A stretch of 29,484 nt of DNA. It comes from Odoribacter sp. GTDB taxonomy: Bacteria > Bacteroidota > Bacteroidia > Bacteroidales > Marinifilaceae. The notes under the pieces were generated by a model. The model searched no databases. It was not told the DNA's origin and saw only the letters and a list, made by a program, of their open reading frames with translations. The translations under genes were made by a program, and so were the position numbers. The stretch covers positions 1 through 29,484 of the forward strand of contig JAHHTT010000029.1 in the NCBI GenBank assembly GCA_020024465.1. Reading direction: 5' to 3'. Below, piece by piece: positions 8,864-17,383 of this stretch. Every line of letters starts with the position of its first letter. The first letter of the stretch is position 1.

Positions 8864-10138
8864 ATGAAACAAAAAAACATCTTTTCAGCTGTCTTAATAG
8901 CTTGCATAACTGTATTTTCTTTCATTTCTTGTAATGATGACGATCCGAATCCCGAAAGTCGGGTTTCTTGGAAAATTGCTTTTCCGGAAGTTGCTGATAA
9001 TGCACAGGTAGTAGATATGAAAGTCGTTTTTACCAATATCAATACAAAATCTGAGTACACCGGACAATTCGCTACTAAAGCTGCAACGAATTCCGTGTCT
9101 ATAGCAATGGAAAATGATGGAATCGCTATTACAGCTACAATCCCAGAAGGATTATATAAGATTCTTGCAGAAGGAAAAATCAACTATATGATTGATTCTG
9201 CTTTTACAGTTGCAACTATACGCGCTTATCAGGAAGCTGTGACTGTCAGCGATGTTGAATTCAAAATGCAGGATGAGACATTTTCCTTCTATACCCCTTC
9301 GCAAGGTTTTGTTTTTGAAGAAATTTATTTTACAGGAAGTACTACTCCTGAAAATAAACAGTATAGTGCAGACCAATATTTTAAAATTTTCAACAATTCC
9401 GACCAGATTTTGTATGCCGACGGTTTGGCGATAGCAGAATCCGAATTTATGACTATTGATAAACAGGATTATTCTCCTGACATTATGAATCAAAGTTTCT
9501 CTGCTGACTTTATTTTTGTAATCCCTGGGAATGGTACAGAACATCCTGTTGAACCTGGAAAATCTTTAGTTATAGCACTTCAAGGCAGCAACCATTTGGA
9601 AGCTAATCCAAACTCTATTGACTTGAGTCATGCTGATTTTGAATTTTATGATGTAACCAATAACGATAAATTTCCAGATGTTCAGAATCCTGCTGTTCCT
9701 GATTTGGATAAATGGTATTCTTCTACCTTTACTTATACAAGTTTGCATAATCGTGGATTCAAAAGTTATGTATTGGCAAAAATGCAAATTGATAAAGAAA
9801 CTTATTTGAAAGATTACTTCTATACTGCTACTTATGAATTTAAATTCAACGGACAGGTATTTCCAATGAGTAAAGATACTTATCATATTCCCAATTCATG
9901 GATCGTTGATGCGGTCAATTGCAGTATCGAATCAGATTTTCAATGGCTTGTAACAGATCCTTCACTAGATGCAGGATGGACTCATTGTGGGAAAGTAGAT
10001 CATGATAAAAACCGTTACAACAAATCCGTACGCCGTAAAATACGTGCAGTAGAGAACGGACGTACGATTTTGGAAGACACCAATAATTCTACCAATGACT
10101 TTGAAGCTGATGCAGAGCCTTCTTTAAAAAAGAGATAG
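8864..10138 (+). CDS. DUF4876-like lipoprotein
   Basis: The 424-residue protein has a lipoprotein signal with lipobox FISC (Cys23) followed by NDDDPNPE, the acidic run typical of surface-exported Bacteroidetes lipoproteins. The body has an N-terminal beta-sandwich-like part (about 30-145, with a receptor-carbohydrate-binding-like rhythm) and then QGFVFEEIYFTGSTTPENKQYSADQYFKIFNNS (about 150-185), which reads like a lamin-tail-type beta domain. The overall pattern agrees with my recollection of the DUF4876 family, which sits beside TonB receptors. It lies 5 bases after the receptor gene, so it is probably its surface partner, much as SusD or HmuY serve other receptors (inference). The C-terminal tail is basic and polar (NNSTNDFEADAEPSLKKR). 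Confidence 0.75.
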   Translation: MKQKNIFSAVLIACITVFSFISCNDDDPNPESRVSWKIAFPEVADNAQVVDMKVVFTNINTKSEYTGQFATKAATNSVSIAMENDGIAITATIPEGLYKILAEGKINYMIDSAFTVATIRAYQEAVTVSDVEFKMQDETFSFYTPSQGFVFEEIYFTGSTTPENKQYSADQYFKIFNNSDQILYADGLAIAESEFMTIDKQDYSPDIMNQSFSADFIFVIPGNGTEHPVEPGKSLVIALQGSNHLEANPNSIDLSHADFEFYDVTNNDKFPDVQNPAVPDLDKWYSSTFTYTSLHNRGFKSYVLAKMQIDKETYLKDYFYTATYEFKFNGQVFPMSKDTYHIPNSWIVDAVNCSIESDFQWLVTDPSLDAGWTHCGKVDHDKNRYNKSVRRKIRAVENGRTILEDTNNSTNDFEADAEPSLKKR

Positions 10139-10144
10139 AAGCAA

Positions 10145-11674
10145 ATGAAAAAAATAGGTTGCTTATTATTCATTATATTATTTTTATATCATTATGATAT
10201 TGGAGCTGTAGTACATGACACTACAGCTCTTTCAACAGCTTTGAATGAACGTCTGTCCCCTGGAAACGGGATAGGATATACGATATTGGAAAATCCGGCA
10301 CTTCAACCTTATGCTTGGCAAAAAAATCTTTCCATACTTAGAGTCGGAGGATTTTATAGAAATGAAAATTCACCGATCGTCATGCAGAAGGGAAAAGGTG
10401 ACCGACTTGTCAATTTTATGACCAATAGTTATATGCGATTAAATCCACAGTTAACACTATGGGGTAGTGCCGGATATTGTTTTGGATGTCAAAAAGATGT
10501 CTATATGAATTCTGTGGCGGATTTTGAATTGTTATATCCTTACGTAATGGCAGATACTGTCGGAGGAGATTTATCTACAGAAACGTATACATTCAAAGGC
10601 GGATATGCTCATAACAATGATTGTTTCTCCTGGGGTATAACAGGAAATTACAGAGCTGCTATAGAATATCGGGACGTTGATCCCAGACCTCGCAATGTCG
10701 TCTCTGATTTGAAATTAACTGCTGGAGCTGCTTATTTGGTATTTCCGTCTTACCTGCTTGGAAGCGCCCTGCTCGGACAAATATACCGGCAGCGTAGTGA
10801 TATAAAATTTATGTCTGATTTAGGAACTACACGAATTTTTCATTTATTGGGTATGGGTATGTATAGTAGCCGGTTCTCTGATGGAAATAGCGGAGCTTTA
10901 TATGATGGCCATACTTTAAGAATCACATTGGATTTTATGCCGTCTGATCGCAATGGATTTTATACATCTTTCGGCATACACAAAATTTATATGAAGCAAA
11001 CTTTATACTCACATAATTACCTGCCACTGACTCAATTGAAAGAATTAAAAATCTTTGGATTGATCGCTTGGAAAAGCTGTGGAATAAAAAATGAAAAAGA
11101 CATAGAATTATCTGCAAGATACTCAGATCGGAAAGGTACAGAGTTCATATATGGTGAAGGTGGAGCAGACAACTATCCTAAAATAAATAATTCGGAATTA
11201 TATCGAAACAAACAGTTCCATATTTCATTCAAAGGAATATGGGGATGGAAAGAATTAGGGAAATCTGAAATCTATATACAATCGCAAGCTAAATTATATG
11301 GTATAAAATCCTCCTATTTTTCTCCTTCTCTTTCTTTAAAAACAACAGAATGGAAGGCAGGCTTGGAATGTATTTATGCATATAAAGCCAGATATTCAAT
11401 ACTTCAATTTATTTTTGCTGTCGCTGGAATAGGAAACGTCAATCATAAACTGGATATTGTTTTATTGCCATCCGGCTCCTTTTTCACTCGTCATATACAA
11501 ACTCAATATGAAAATTTACAAAGAAAGGGTGTATGCTATCAAGGTTCTTTTTGCTACACTTTCCAATTCTCATCGCCATACGCGATCGCAGTAGATGGTA
11601 AATGGCAACATGTCGGTTATGATAATAACAGACATTTAAATTTATTGGAATTAGGTTGTAGTTTTATTTTTTAA
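10145..11674 (+). CDS. outer-membrane beta-barrel protein, probably DUF6850 family
   Basis: The 509-residue protein has a cleavable signal (MKKIGCLLFIILFLYHYDIGA) and a body dominated by alternating amphipathic strands with aromatic girdles. It ends in LNLLELGCSFIF, a typical last barrel strand with terminal Phe. There is no plug, so it is not a TonB receptor. It starts 6 bases after the DUF4876-like gene. I associate this neighbour pair with the family named DUF6850, but that name rests on memory of context rather than on a search. A role as an outer-membrane pore or assembly partner of the neighbouring receptor and lipoprotein is inference. Confidence 0.65.
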   Translation: MKKIGCLLFIILFLYHYDIGAVVHDTTALSTALNERLSPGNGIGYTILENPALQPYAWQKNLSILRVGGFYRNENSPIVMQKGKGDRLVNFMTNSYMRLNPQLTLWGSAGYCFGCQKDVYMNSVADFELLYPYVMADTVGGDLSTETYTFKGGYAHNNDCFSWGITGNYRAAIEYRDVDPRPRNVVSDLKLTAGAAYLVFPSYLLGSALLGQIYRQRSDIKFMSDLGTTRIFHLLGMGMYSSRFSDGNSGALYDGHTLRITLDFMPSDRNGFYTSFGIHKIYMKQTLYSHNYLPLTQLKELKIFGLIAWKSCGIKNEKDIELSARYSDRKGTEFIYGEGGADNYPKINNSELYRNKQFHISFKGIWGWKELGKSEIYIQSQAKLYGIKSSYFSPSLSLKTTEWKAGLECIYAYKARYSILQFIFAVAGIGNVNHKLDIVLLPSGSFFTRHIQTQYENLQRKGVCYQGSFCYTFQFSSPYAIAVDGKWQHVGYDNNRHLNLLELGCSFIF

Positions 11675-11693
11675 TCTATAATTTTATATAAGA

Positions 11694-12587
11694 ATGATAC
11701 AAGAAAATGTAATAGAATGCAAAAACTTGACTCATTATTACGATAAACACCTGATATATGAAAATTTGAGCTTTAATGTTCCTTATGGACATATTTTCGG
11801 CTTGCTTGGAAAAAATGGCACGGGAAAAACCACAACGATTAATATCCTGAATGGCTATTTACAGCCAAAATCCGGAGAATGTCGGATATTCGGAGAGAAC
11901 ATACAACAAATGACATCGGAGACTCGCAGGCGGATGGCCTTACTGATAGAAGGGCATGTTCAATATTCTTTTATGACAATAGAAGAAATTGAAAAATTCT
12001 ATTCTGCATTTTATCCCCGTTGGGAGAAAGCCGTTTATTATGAATTGATGAATAAACTGAAAATTGCTCCCAAACAGAGAATTTGCCACATGTCATGCGG
12101 CCAACGTTCTCAGGTCGCATTGGGATTGATTTTGGCCCAACATGCAGAGTTGCTGATTTTGGATGATTTCTCTTTAGGATTGGATCCCGGTTATCGTCGT
12201 CTTTTTATTGAATATTTAAAAGAATATGCAACAGCGGAAAATCAAACAATTTTTTTGACATCCCATATCATTCAGGATATGGAGCGACTTATTGATGATT
12301 GCATCATTATGGATTATGGCAAAATTCTAGTTCAAAAATCGGTTCAGGAATTAATGAATAAATTTTGTCGATATACATTTTCGGTTAATCAGTCAATCGG
12401 AGGACTTCCCAACGATTCCGAACTTTATAATAGTTCTGTTATTCGCGGACATGCAGAAACATATTCTTTTTCTAAAGCAGATTATATTGAAGGATGGTTA
12501 AAAAACTGTGGTATAGAATATAGTGAATTTAAGACAGAATATTTGGATTTGGAAGATATTTTTATTGGTCTGACTGGAAAATACTAA
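11694..12587 (+). CDS. ABC transporter ATP-binding protein with altered motifs
   Basis: The 297-residue protein has the layout of the ATPase of an ABC-2-type exporter. Walker A is GKNGTGKT (39-46), the H-loop is His191 (LTSHI), and the C-terminal region of about 215-297 is of the kind seen in exporter ATPases. Two motifs depart from the norm: the signature is SCGQ (134-137) rather than SGGQ, and Walker B is LLILDD (153-158), with Asp158 where the catalytic Glu usually sits. Slow hydrolysis or a regulatory role is possible. The permease gene follows after 4 bases and the outer-membrane barrel gene lies 19 bases upstream, so it belongs to the TonB-receptor operon. Confidence 0.88.
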   Translation: MIQENVIECKNLTHYYDKHLIYENLSFNVPYGHIFGLLGKNGTGKTTTINILNGYLQPKSGECRIFGENIQQMTSETRRRMALLIEGHVQYSFMTIEEIEKFYSAFYPRWEKAVYYELMNKLKIAPKQRICHMSCGQRSQVALGLILAQHAELLILDDFSLGLDPGYRRLFIEYLKEYATAENQTIFLTSHIIQDMERLIDDCIIMDYGKILVQKSVQELMNKFCRYTFSVNQSIGGLPNDSELYNSSVIRGHAETYSFSKADYIEGWLKNCGIEYSEFKTEYLDLEDIFIGLTGKY

Positions 12588-12591
12588 AAAA

Positions 12592-13269
12592 ATGAAAAAA
12601 GCAATTTTATACAAAGAATGGATAAAAACACGTCTATATTTTCCTATTTCATTGGCAATATCCTTGGCGTTTATCGTTTTTCTTATTCTACGTCTTCAAA
12701 GGGTTGCTCATTTCAAAGGAGTAGAGCATATTTGGAATATTATGCTGAGCCATGATGTTATTTTTATAGAACTGCTGAATTTCGTTCCCGTCGTATTGGG
12801 ATCATTACTGGCAATTGTGCAGTTTATTCCTGAAATGCAACAGAAACGTCTGAAACTTACACTACATCTGCCTTTTAATCAGCAAAAAATGATATTGATA
12901 ATGCTGTCTGTTGGCTTTGGCGAAATACTACTGATATATTTAGTCAATTATAGTGTACTTTATACCTATTTACAGTCTATTCTGGCACCGGAATTGACTG
13001 GACGAATACTGATAACCTCTCTTCCTTGGTATATATGCGGAATAACTGTTTATCTTTTAACAGCATGGATATGTTTAGAACCCACATGGAAAAGGCGGTT
13101 TGTTAATCTGTTTCTCAGTTGTGGTATCATTAGAATTTTTTTCATGAATGATGTTCCTCAATCTTATGACAGTTTCTTATTTGCATTGTCGATATTTACT
13201 CTCTCCTGCCTGTTCTTGCCATTGCTTTCTGTTGATAGATTCAAAATGGGGAAACAGGATTTAAGCTAA
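12592..13269 (+). CDS. ABC-2-like transporter permease
   Basis: The 225-residue membrane protein begins MKKAILYKEWIKTR, a cytoplasmic amphipathic start common in ABC-2 permeases. About six hydrophobic segments follow, at roughly 15-34, 57-80, 99-120, 142-162, 169-185 and 193-212. The segment EMQQKRLKLTLHLPFNQQK between the second and third helices is the usual cytoplasmic loop. With the ATPase 4 bases upstream it should form an inner-membrane ABC complex. Direction and substrate are unknown, though relatives are mostly exporters or mechanotransmission-type transporters. Confidence 0.78.
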   Translation: MKKAILYKEWIKTRLYFPISLAISLAFIVFLILRLQRVAHFKGVEHIWNIMLSHDVIFIELLNFVPVVLGSLLAIVQFIPEMQQKRLKLTLHLPFNQQKMILIMLSVGFGEILLIYLVNYSVLYTYLQSILAPELTGRILITSLPWYICGITVYLLTAWICLEPTWKRRFVNLFLSCGIIRIFFMNDVPQSYDSFLFALSIFTLSCLFLPLLSVDRFKMGKQDLS

Positions 13270-13295
13270 ATATTAAAGATTAAATATTAAATCAG

Positions 13296-14435
13296 ATGAT
13301 ACGTTTCAGTAAAATATTATTTGCTTTTATTATCGTAGTTCAATTATTTTGGTTATTGCCTTGGTTTTATCATTTCACGACAGATACTCCCACTCACATT
13401 CCCTTCACACTTTACAGTATTGTGAATAATGATTTCGCCTGCTTGGATTATAATTCAGAAAAAGGAATAAAGTATACAGATCGTCGTGGAAATATTTACA
13501 CAAACCGCCAATTTGATAGTATTCTACCGCTTTTTTATTTTCGTCAATTAGCTTCTGACGGACGTCTTCCTGACAGCTTAAACGGAGTGGAAATTACACC
13601 ACAGAAAATTCGGACAAGTAATTTTATGTTTCGTTTGTCAGCATCTGAAGTGAATGTAAAAAAAACACCTCTTCATCCCTTATTGGAATCTATGTCTGGC
13701 AGAGTTGATTTGAAAATGCCTGATGATGTATGCCGTTTTACAGACAGCGGTATCGAATTTATTGATATGGCCACAAATACAATCAAACAAAAAAAAAGTA
13801 AGCTTTTTACATCACTCATGAAGAAAAAAGGCTTTGAATTTCCTTTAAATTGTATTGGAGGAAATCCAACGAACCGAAAAGATTTTGATGACGGCTATTT
13901 TTTAACAGATGCAAAACATCAGCTCTTTCATTTAAAGCAAGTATGTGGAAGGCCTTTCTGCCGTTTTATTGCTTTACCAGACAGTATGAAAATCAAACAT
14001 ATCATTGTAAGGGAATTTGCGGCCCGTAAATTCCACGCCTTACTCGTAGATACATCCAATCGACTTTGGGTATTGGATATGCCGGATTATACATTGCATT
14101 TATTACCGATAAATGAATACAATCCTCAAAAGCATGACCTGGAAATTATAGGAGATATGTTTAATTGGACGATCAGTTTATCCAAAGCTGATAAAGTTGA
14201 AGTTTTTGCTCTAAATGCAGCAGATTATTCTTTTATAGATTCTTTACAATATCTTTCTCCCCCAAGTATACCGCATCAGTTAGGACATTATATTTTTCCA
14301 TTCGAAATAAAATTCACATCCTATGATGATCAATACACTTATCCCCGTTTGACTGATTTTTCAGCTAAGGCTTGCTGCTTATGGGCATTATTAATTATGA
14401 TAGTTTTGTTTCTTATTTATAAACAAACTCATTAA
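13296..14435 (+). CDS. DUF4857-like membrane-anchored protein
   Basis: The 379-residue protein has an N-terminal transmembrane helix (about 5-27), a large periplasmic region, and a second helix close to the C-terminus (about 355-375, followed by YKQTH). The periplasmic part contains repeated beta-rich segments (FACLDYN, HALLVDTSNRLWVLD, KVEVFALNAADYSFID) that suggest a propeller-like fold, which I infer from repeat rhythm only. The composition and position after an ABC ATPase/permease pair agree with the family DUF4857. It is the last gene of the receptor operon, 26 bases after the permease, and is likely an accessory subunit of the ABC complex. Confidence 0.68.
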   Translation: MIRFSKILFAFIIVVQLFWLLPWFYHFTTDTPTHIPFTLYSIVNNDFACLDYNSEKGIKYTDRRGNIYTNRQFDSILPLFYFRQLASDGRLPDSLNGVEITPQKIRTSNFMFRLSASEVNVKKTPLHPLLESMSGRVDLKMPDDVCRFTDSGIEFIDMATNTIKQKKSKLFTSLMKKKGFEFPLNCIGGNPTNRKDFDDGYFLTDAKHQLFHLKQVCGRPFCRFIALPDSMKIKHIIVREFAARKFHALLVDTSNRLWVLDMPDYTLHLLPINEYNPQKHDLEIIGDMFNWTISLSKADKVEVFALNAADYSFIDSLQYLSPPSIPHQLGHYIFPFEIKFTSYDDQYTYPRLTDFSAKACCLWALLIMIVLFLIYKQTH

Positions 14436-14482
14436 AGGGTATTAAAAGACTACTGTAATCACGAAAACGAAACGTATAATTT

Positions 14483-14818
14483 TCATTGTTTTCCTTTACA
14501 GCGATCTATTGTTTTAAAGAGAGTGACTTCCAATTCTCTCTCTTTATATCCGATAATTGATACCTGCACTTTGACTTTACCGACAGGAACTTGAGAAATA
14601 GAGAATTTACCCTCACGATTGCTTACTGCCCACAATTTGCTTTCAGGCAGATAGATCATAGCAAATATAGGCATATTATCCTTGGGGCTGACAATATGAC
14701 CAGAAAACGCACAACGTCCGGATTCAGCATTGTTTTTTTTATCACTCTTTTCTTGTGCTTCAAGGAAAGAAGTAACAAACAGACATAGGATTAATAATAT
14801 ATACAACTTCATCAACAT
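14483..14818 (-). CDS. small secreted CarboxypepD_reg-like domain protein
   Basis: The 111-residue protein has a signal peptide (MKLYILLILCLFVTSFLEAQ) followed by one CarboxypepD_reg-like domain: FSGHIVSPKDNMPIFAMIY, GKFSISQVPVGKVKVQVSIIGYKEREL. This is the domain found at the N-terminus of TonB receptors and SusC proteins, but here it stands alone and ends in the basic tail FKTIDRCKGKQ. It converges with the receptor operon. It may be a free-standing periplasmic domain or the remnant of a receptor gene. The ATG two codons downstream (14812) is an equally good start. Confidence 0.65.
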   Translation of the reverse strand: MLMKLYILLILCLFVTSFLEAQEKSDKKNNAESGRCAFSGHIVSPKDNMPIFAMIYLPESKLWAVSNREGKFSISQVPVGKVKVQVSIIGYKERELEVTLFKTIDRCKGKQ

Positions 14819-14977
14819 CCTGATTTTTTACGTAAAAGTACAGCTGCTCAAAAAAATACAACCATCAAAAATAGATATTTAGAGAGTGCCGTCTAATTAA
14901 GTATATATATGATTAAACTATTAACGAAAAAGTTATCGATATTTAACACTGCCGATTGGTTTTCCTATGGTTATATA

Positions 14978-15007
14978 TTTGAGTGATTACAAATATTCGT
15001 ATATTTG
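14978..15007 (+). promoter_or_regulatory. promoter of the DUF4491 gene
   Basis: TTTG (14978-14981) and TATATTTG (15000-15007) are exact -33 and -7 elements, 18 bases apart. The -7 box lies 25 bases before the ATG at 15033. Since the promoter falls after the more upstream in-frame ATG (14967), it decides the start in favour of 15033. Confidence 0.7.
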
Positions 15008-15032
15008 TCTTTCAATCAAGAAAACGGTTTAT

Positions 15033-15335
15033 ATGAATTTTTTAGCTGAATATAATCTTACGGGCATCGTAATCAGTATCGCCACTTTTTTGATTATCGG
15101 TATATTTCATCCGATGGTAATCAAAGGAGAATATTATTTTGGAGTTAAATGCTGGTGGGTATTTCTCATCATGGGTATTGTCAGTATCACAGCATCGATA
15201 GCTATATACCACTTATTATGGTCTACACTGCTTGCCGTGTGGGGAGCCTCTTCATTTTGGTCTATCGGAGAACTTTTCGAGCAAAAAAAACGCGTAAAAA
15301 AAGGATGGTTCCCCAAAAATCCCAAACGTCAATAA
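15033..15335 (+). CDS. DUF4491 family small membrane protein
   Basis: From the ATG at 15033 the protein has 100 residues and matches the DUF4491 family in length and pattern: MNFLAEYNLTGIVISIATFL, GIFHPMVIKGEYYFG, WWVFLIMGIVS, LLAVWGASSFWSIGELFEQ and a basic tail KKRVKKGWFPKNPKRQ. Three transmembrane helices are expected at about 9-26, 42-58 and 62-80. The function is unknown. An in-frame ATG at 14967 would add 22 residues, but a complete promoter lies between the two, so the shorter form is preferred. The gene appears monocistronic. Confidence 0.82.
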   Translation: MNFLAEYNLTGIVISIATFLIIGIFHPMVIKGEYYFGVKCWWVFLIMGIVSITASIAIYHLLWSTLLAVWGASSFWSIGELFEQKKRVKKGWFPKNPKRQ

Positions 15336-15442
15336 AAATCCATCCCTAACAAAGTATATCAACAATTATGCTTGAGATATCACCTCTAATACTCATTTAC
15401 GGTAAAATATCTACTTACTCGTTTCACCTATTTTAAATTCAT

Positions 15443-15450
15443 TATCTTTG
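15443..15450 (+). promoter_or_regulatory. -7 promoter element of the ABC-F gene
   Basis: TATCTTTG is an exact TAnnTTTG and lies 27 bases before the ATG at 15478. It overlaps a possible TTG start at 15448, which is therefore unlikely to be used. Confidence 0.6.
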
Positions 15451-15477
15451 TACTTTGACAAATATGGAATTTCAAAT

Positions 15478-17358
15478 ATGATCAGTTATTTACAGGTAGA
15501 TAATCTCAGTAAAAGATTCGGAGAACAACTCCTTTTTGAACACATATCTTTTGGTATTGGCAAAGGCCAGAAAGTGGCACTCATCGCCAAAAACGGCATG
15601 GGCAAATCCACCCTGCTGCGAATTATTGCAGGCAAAGACAGTGCAGAAACCGGAACCGTTATCTTCCGCAACGACATTTCTGTAGGAATTCTTGAACAGG
15701 ATCCGGTTCTTGAACCGGAAAATTCAGTTTTTGAAGAGGTATTCAACTCTGAAACTCCGGTACTAACTCTTATCAAAAATTATGAAAATGCAGTTGAACA
15801 TAACGATACTGCTGCCTTAGAACATCTCATCCCCGAAATGGATGCCCATTCGGCATGGGACTATGAAACCACAGTCAAACAAATTCTTTCAGAACTGAAA
15901 GTCGGTTTTTACGACCGTAAAATCTCACAGCTCTCCGGAGGTCAGAAAAAACGTATCGGTCTGGCAAAAGTACTCATCAGTAATCCCGATTTTCTGATTC
16001 TCGACGAACCTACCAACCATCTGGATATCGAGATGACAGAATGGCTTGAAGAATATCTTGGCAAGTCCAACTCAACCCTGCTGATGGTGACCCACGACCG
16101 CTATTTTCTTGATCGGGTTTGCAACCAAATTATAGAAATTGATGAATTCGGTCTGTTTTCCTATTCCGGCAACTATGCCTATTACCTGGAAAAACGCGAA
16201 GAACGGATAACCAACCATAACGCAGCTGTTGACAAAGCACGCAACCTGCTCCGCACCGAACAGGAATGGATCCGACGGATGCCGCAAGCCCGCGGACACA
16301 AAGCCCAATATAGAATAGACAATTTCTACAAACTGAAAGAAGCTGCCTCACAAACAGTGACAGAAAAAAAAATGGAACTGGATATAAAAGGTCATCGCTT
16401 AGGGAAAAAAATTCTGGAACTGGAACATGTCAACAAAAGTTACGCCGGGATATGCTTGCTAAAAGATTTTTCCTACAAATTTGTACGTGGAGAAAAAATC
16501 GGTATCGTAGGCAAAAATGGTGTTGGCAAATCCACTTTCTTAAATATCATCACCCAAAATATCGAACCGGATAGCGGCACTATCTCCATCGGAGAAACGG
16601 TTGTATATGGCTATTATAAACAATCAGGCATCACTTTCAAAGATACCGACCGTGTAATAGACATTGTCAAAAACATATCCGAACGCATCGATTTGGGCAA
16701 CGGACGAATCATGTCAGCATCACAATTTCTGGAATACTTCATGTTTACAGACAAACAACAATATTCACTGGTAGAAAAACTCAGTGGAGGCGAACGTCGC
16801 AGATTATACCTGCTGACCGTCCTGATGAGTAATCCCAACTTCCTGATTCTTGACGAACCTACAAACGACCTTGATATTGTGACGCTAAATGTTTTGGAGG
16901 AATACCTGAAAAGTTTTAAAGGCTGTCTGCTCATCGTGTCACATGACCGCTTCTTTACAGATAAAGTAGTAGACAGAATCTTTGCCTTTGAAGGCAACGG
17001 CACAGTCAAAGACTTTCCCGGCAACTACACTATCTATAAAAACCAACGCGAAGCGGAAAAAGAATTGCAGGAAAAACTTGAACGCGAAAAGAAAAAACAG
17101 GAACCCAAACCGATTCAAACAAACAACACTGCAAAATCCGAAAACAAGAGAAAACTGACATTCAAAGAACGTCAGGAAATAAAACAACTGGAAACAGATA
17201 TGGAGCAACTGAATGCCGAAAAAGCTGAAATCGAAACTGCTTTAAACTCCGGAACCCTGACTCCGAATGAATTAATCCAAAAGTCCAACCGCATCGGAGA
17301 ACTGATTGATTTACTTGACGAAAAAGAAATGAGATGGCTGGAATTGAGTGAAATATAA
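15478..17358 (+). CDS. ABC-F family ATPase, Uup-like
   Basis: The 626-residue soluble protein has two ABC domains joined by a linker and no membrane segments, as in ABC-F factors, which act on the ribosome. Domain 1 has Walker A AKNGMGKS (38-45, with Ala at the usual first Gly), signature LSGGQ (152-156) and Walker B LILDEP (173-178). Domain 2 has GKNGVGKS (345-352), LSGGERRR and LILDEPTNDLD. The linker contains the charged EWIRRMPQARGHKAQ motif. The C-terminal 75 residues form a coiled coil after a Lys/Glu-rich tether, which favours Uup over EttA. Uup-like proteins are linked to ribosome rescue and DNA transposon excision. An upstream TTG is excluded by the overlapping -7 box. tilS follows after 25 bases. 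Confidence 0.9.
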   Translation: MISYLQVDNLSKRFGEQLLFEHISFGIGKGQKVALIAKNGMGKSTLLRIIAGKDSAETGTVIFRNDISVGILEQDPVLEPENSVFEEVFNSETPVLTLIKNYENAVEHNDTAALEHLIPEMDAHSAWDYETTVKQILSELKVGFYDRKISQLSGGQKKRIGLAKVLISNPDFLILDEPTNHLDIEMTEWLEEYLGKSNSTLLMVTHDRYFLDRVCNQIIEIDEFGLFSYSGNYAYYLEKREERITNHNAAVDKARNLLRTEQEWIRRMPQARGHKAQYRIDNFYKLKEAASQTVTEKKMELDIKGHRLGKKILELEHVNKSYAGICLLKDFSYKFVRGEKIGIVGKNGVGKSTFLNIITQNIEPDSGTISIGETVVYGYYKQSGITFKDTDRVIDIVKNISERIDLGNGRIMSASQFLEYFMFTDKQQYSLVEKLSGGERRRLYLLTVLMSNPNFLILDEPTNDLDIVTLNVLEEYLKSFKGCLLIVSHDRFFTDKVVDRIFAFEGNGTVKDFPGNYTIYKNQREAEKELQEKLEREKKKQEPKPIQTNNTAKSENKRKLTFKERQEIKQLETDMEQLNAEKAEIETALNSGTLTPNELIQKSNRIGELIDLLDEKEMRWLELSEI

Positions 17359-17383
17359 ACCACAATGATAGAAGGACTGAACA

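Noticed and set aside
14967..15032. N-terminal extension of the DUF4491 protein from the ATG at 14967
   Set aside because: A complete promoter lies within this stretch and the family starts at MNFLAEYN.
15303..15344. GGATGG...CCATCC inverted repeat at the end of the DUF4491 gene
   Set aside because: Six-base arms 30 bases apart, half inside the gene, with no T run; too weak to call a terminator.
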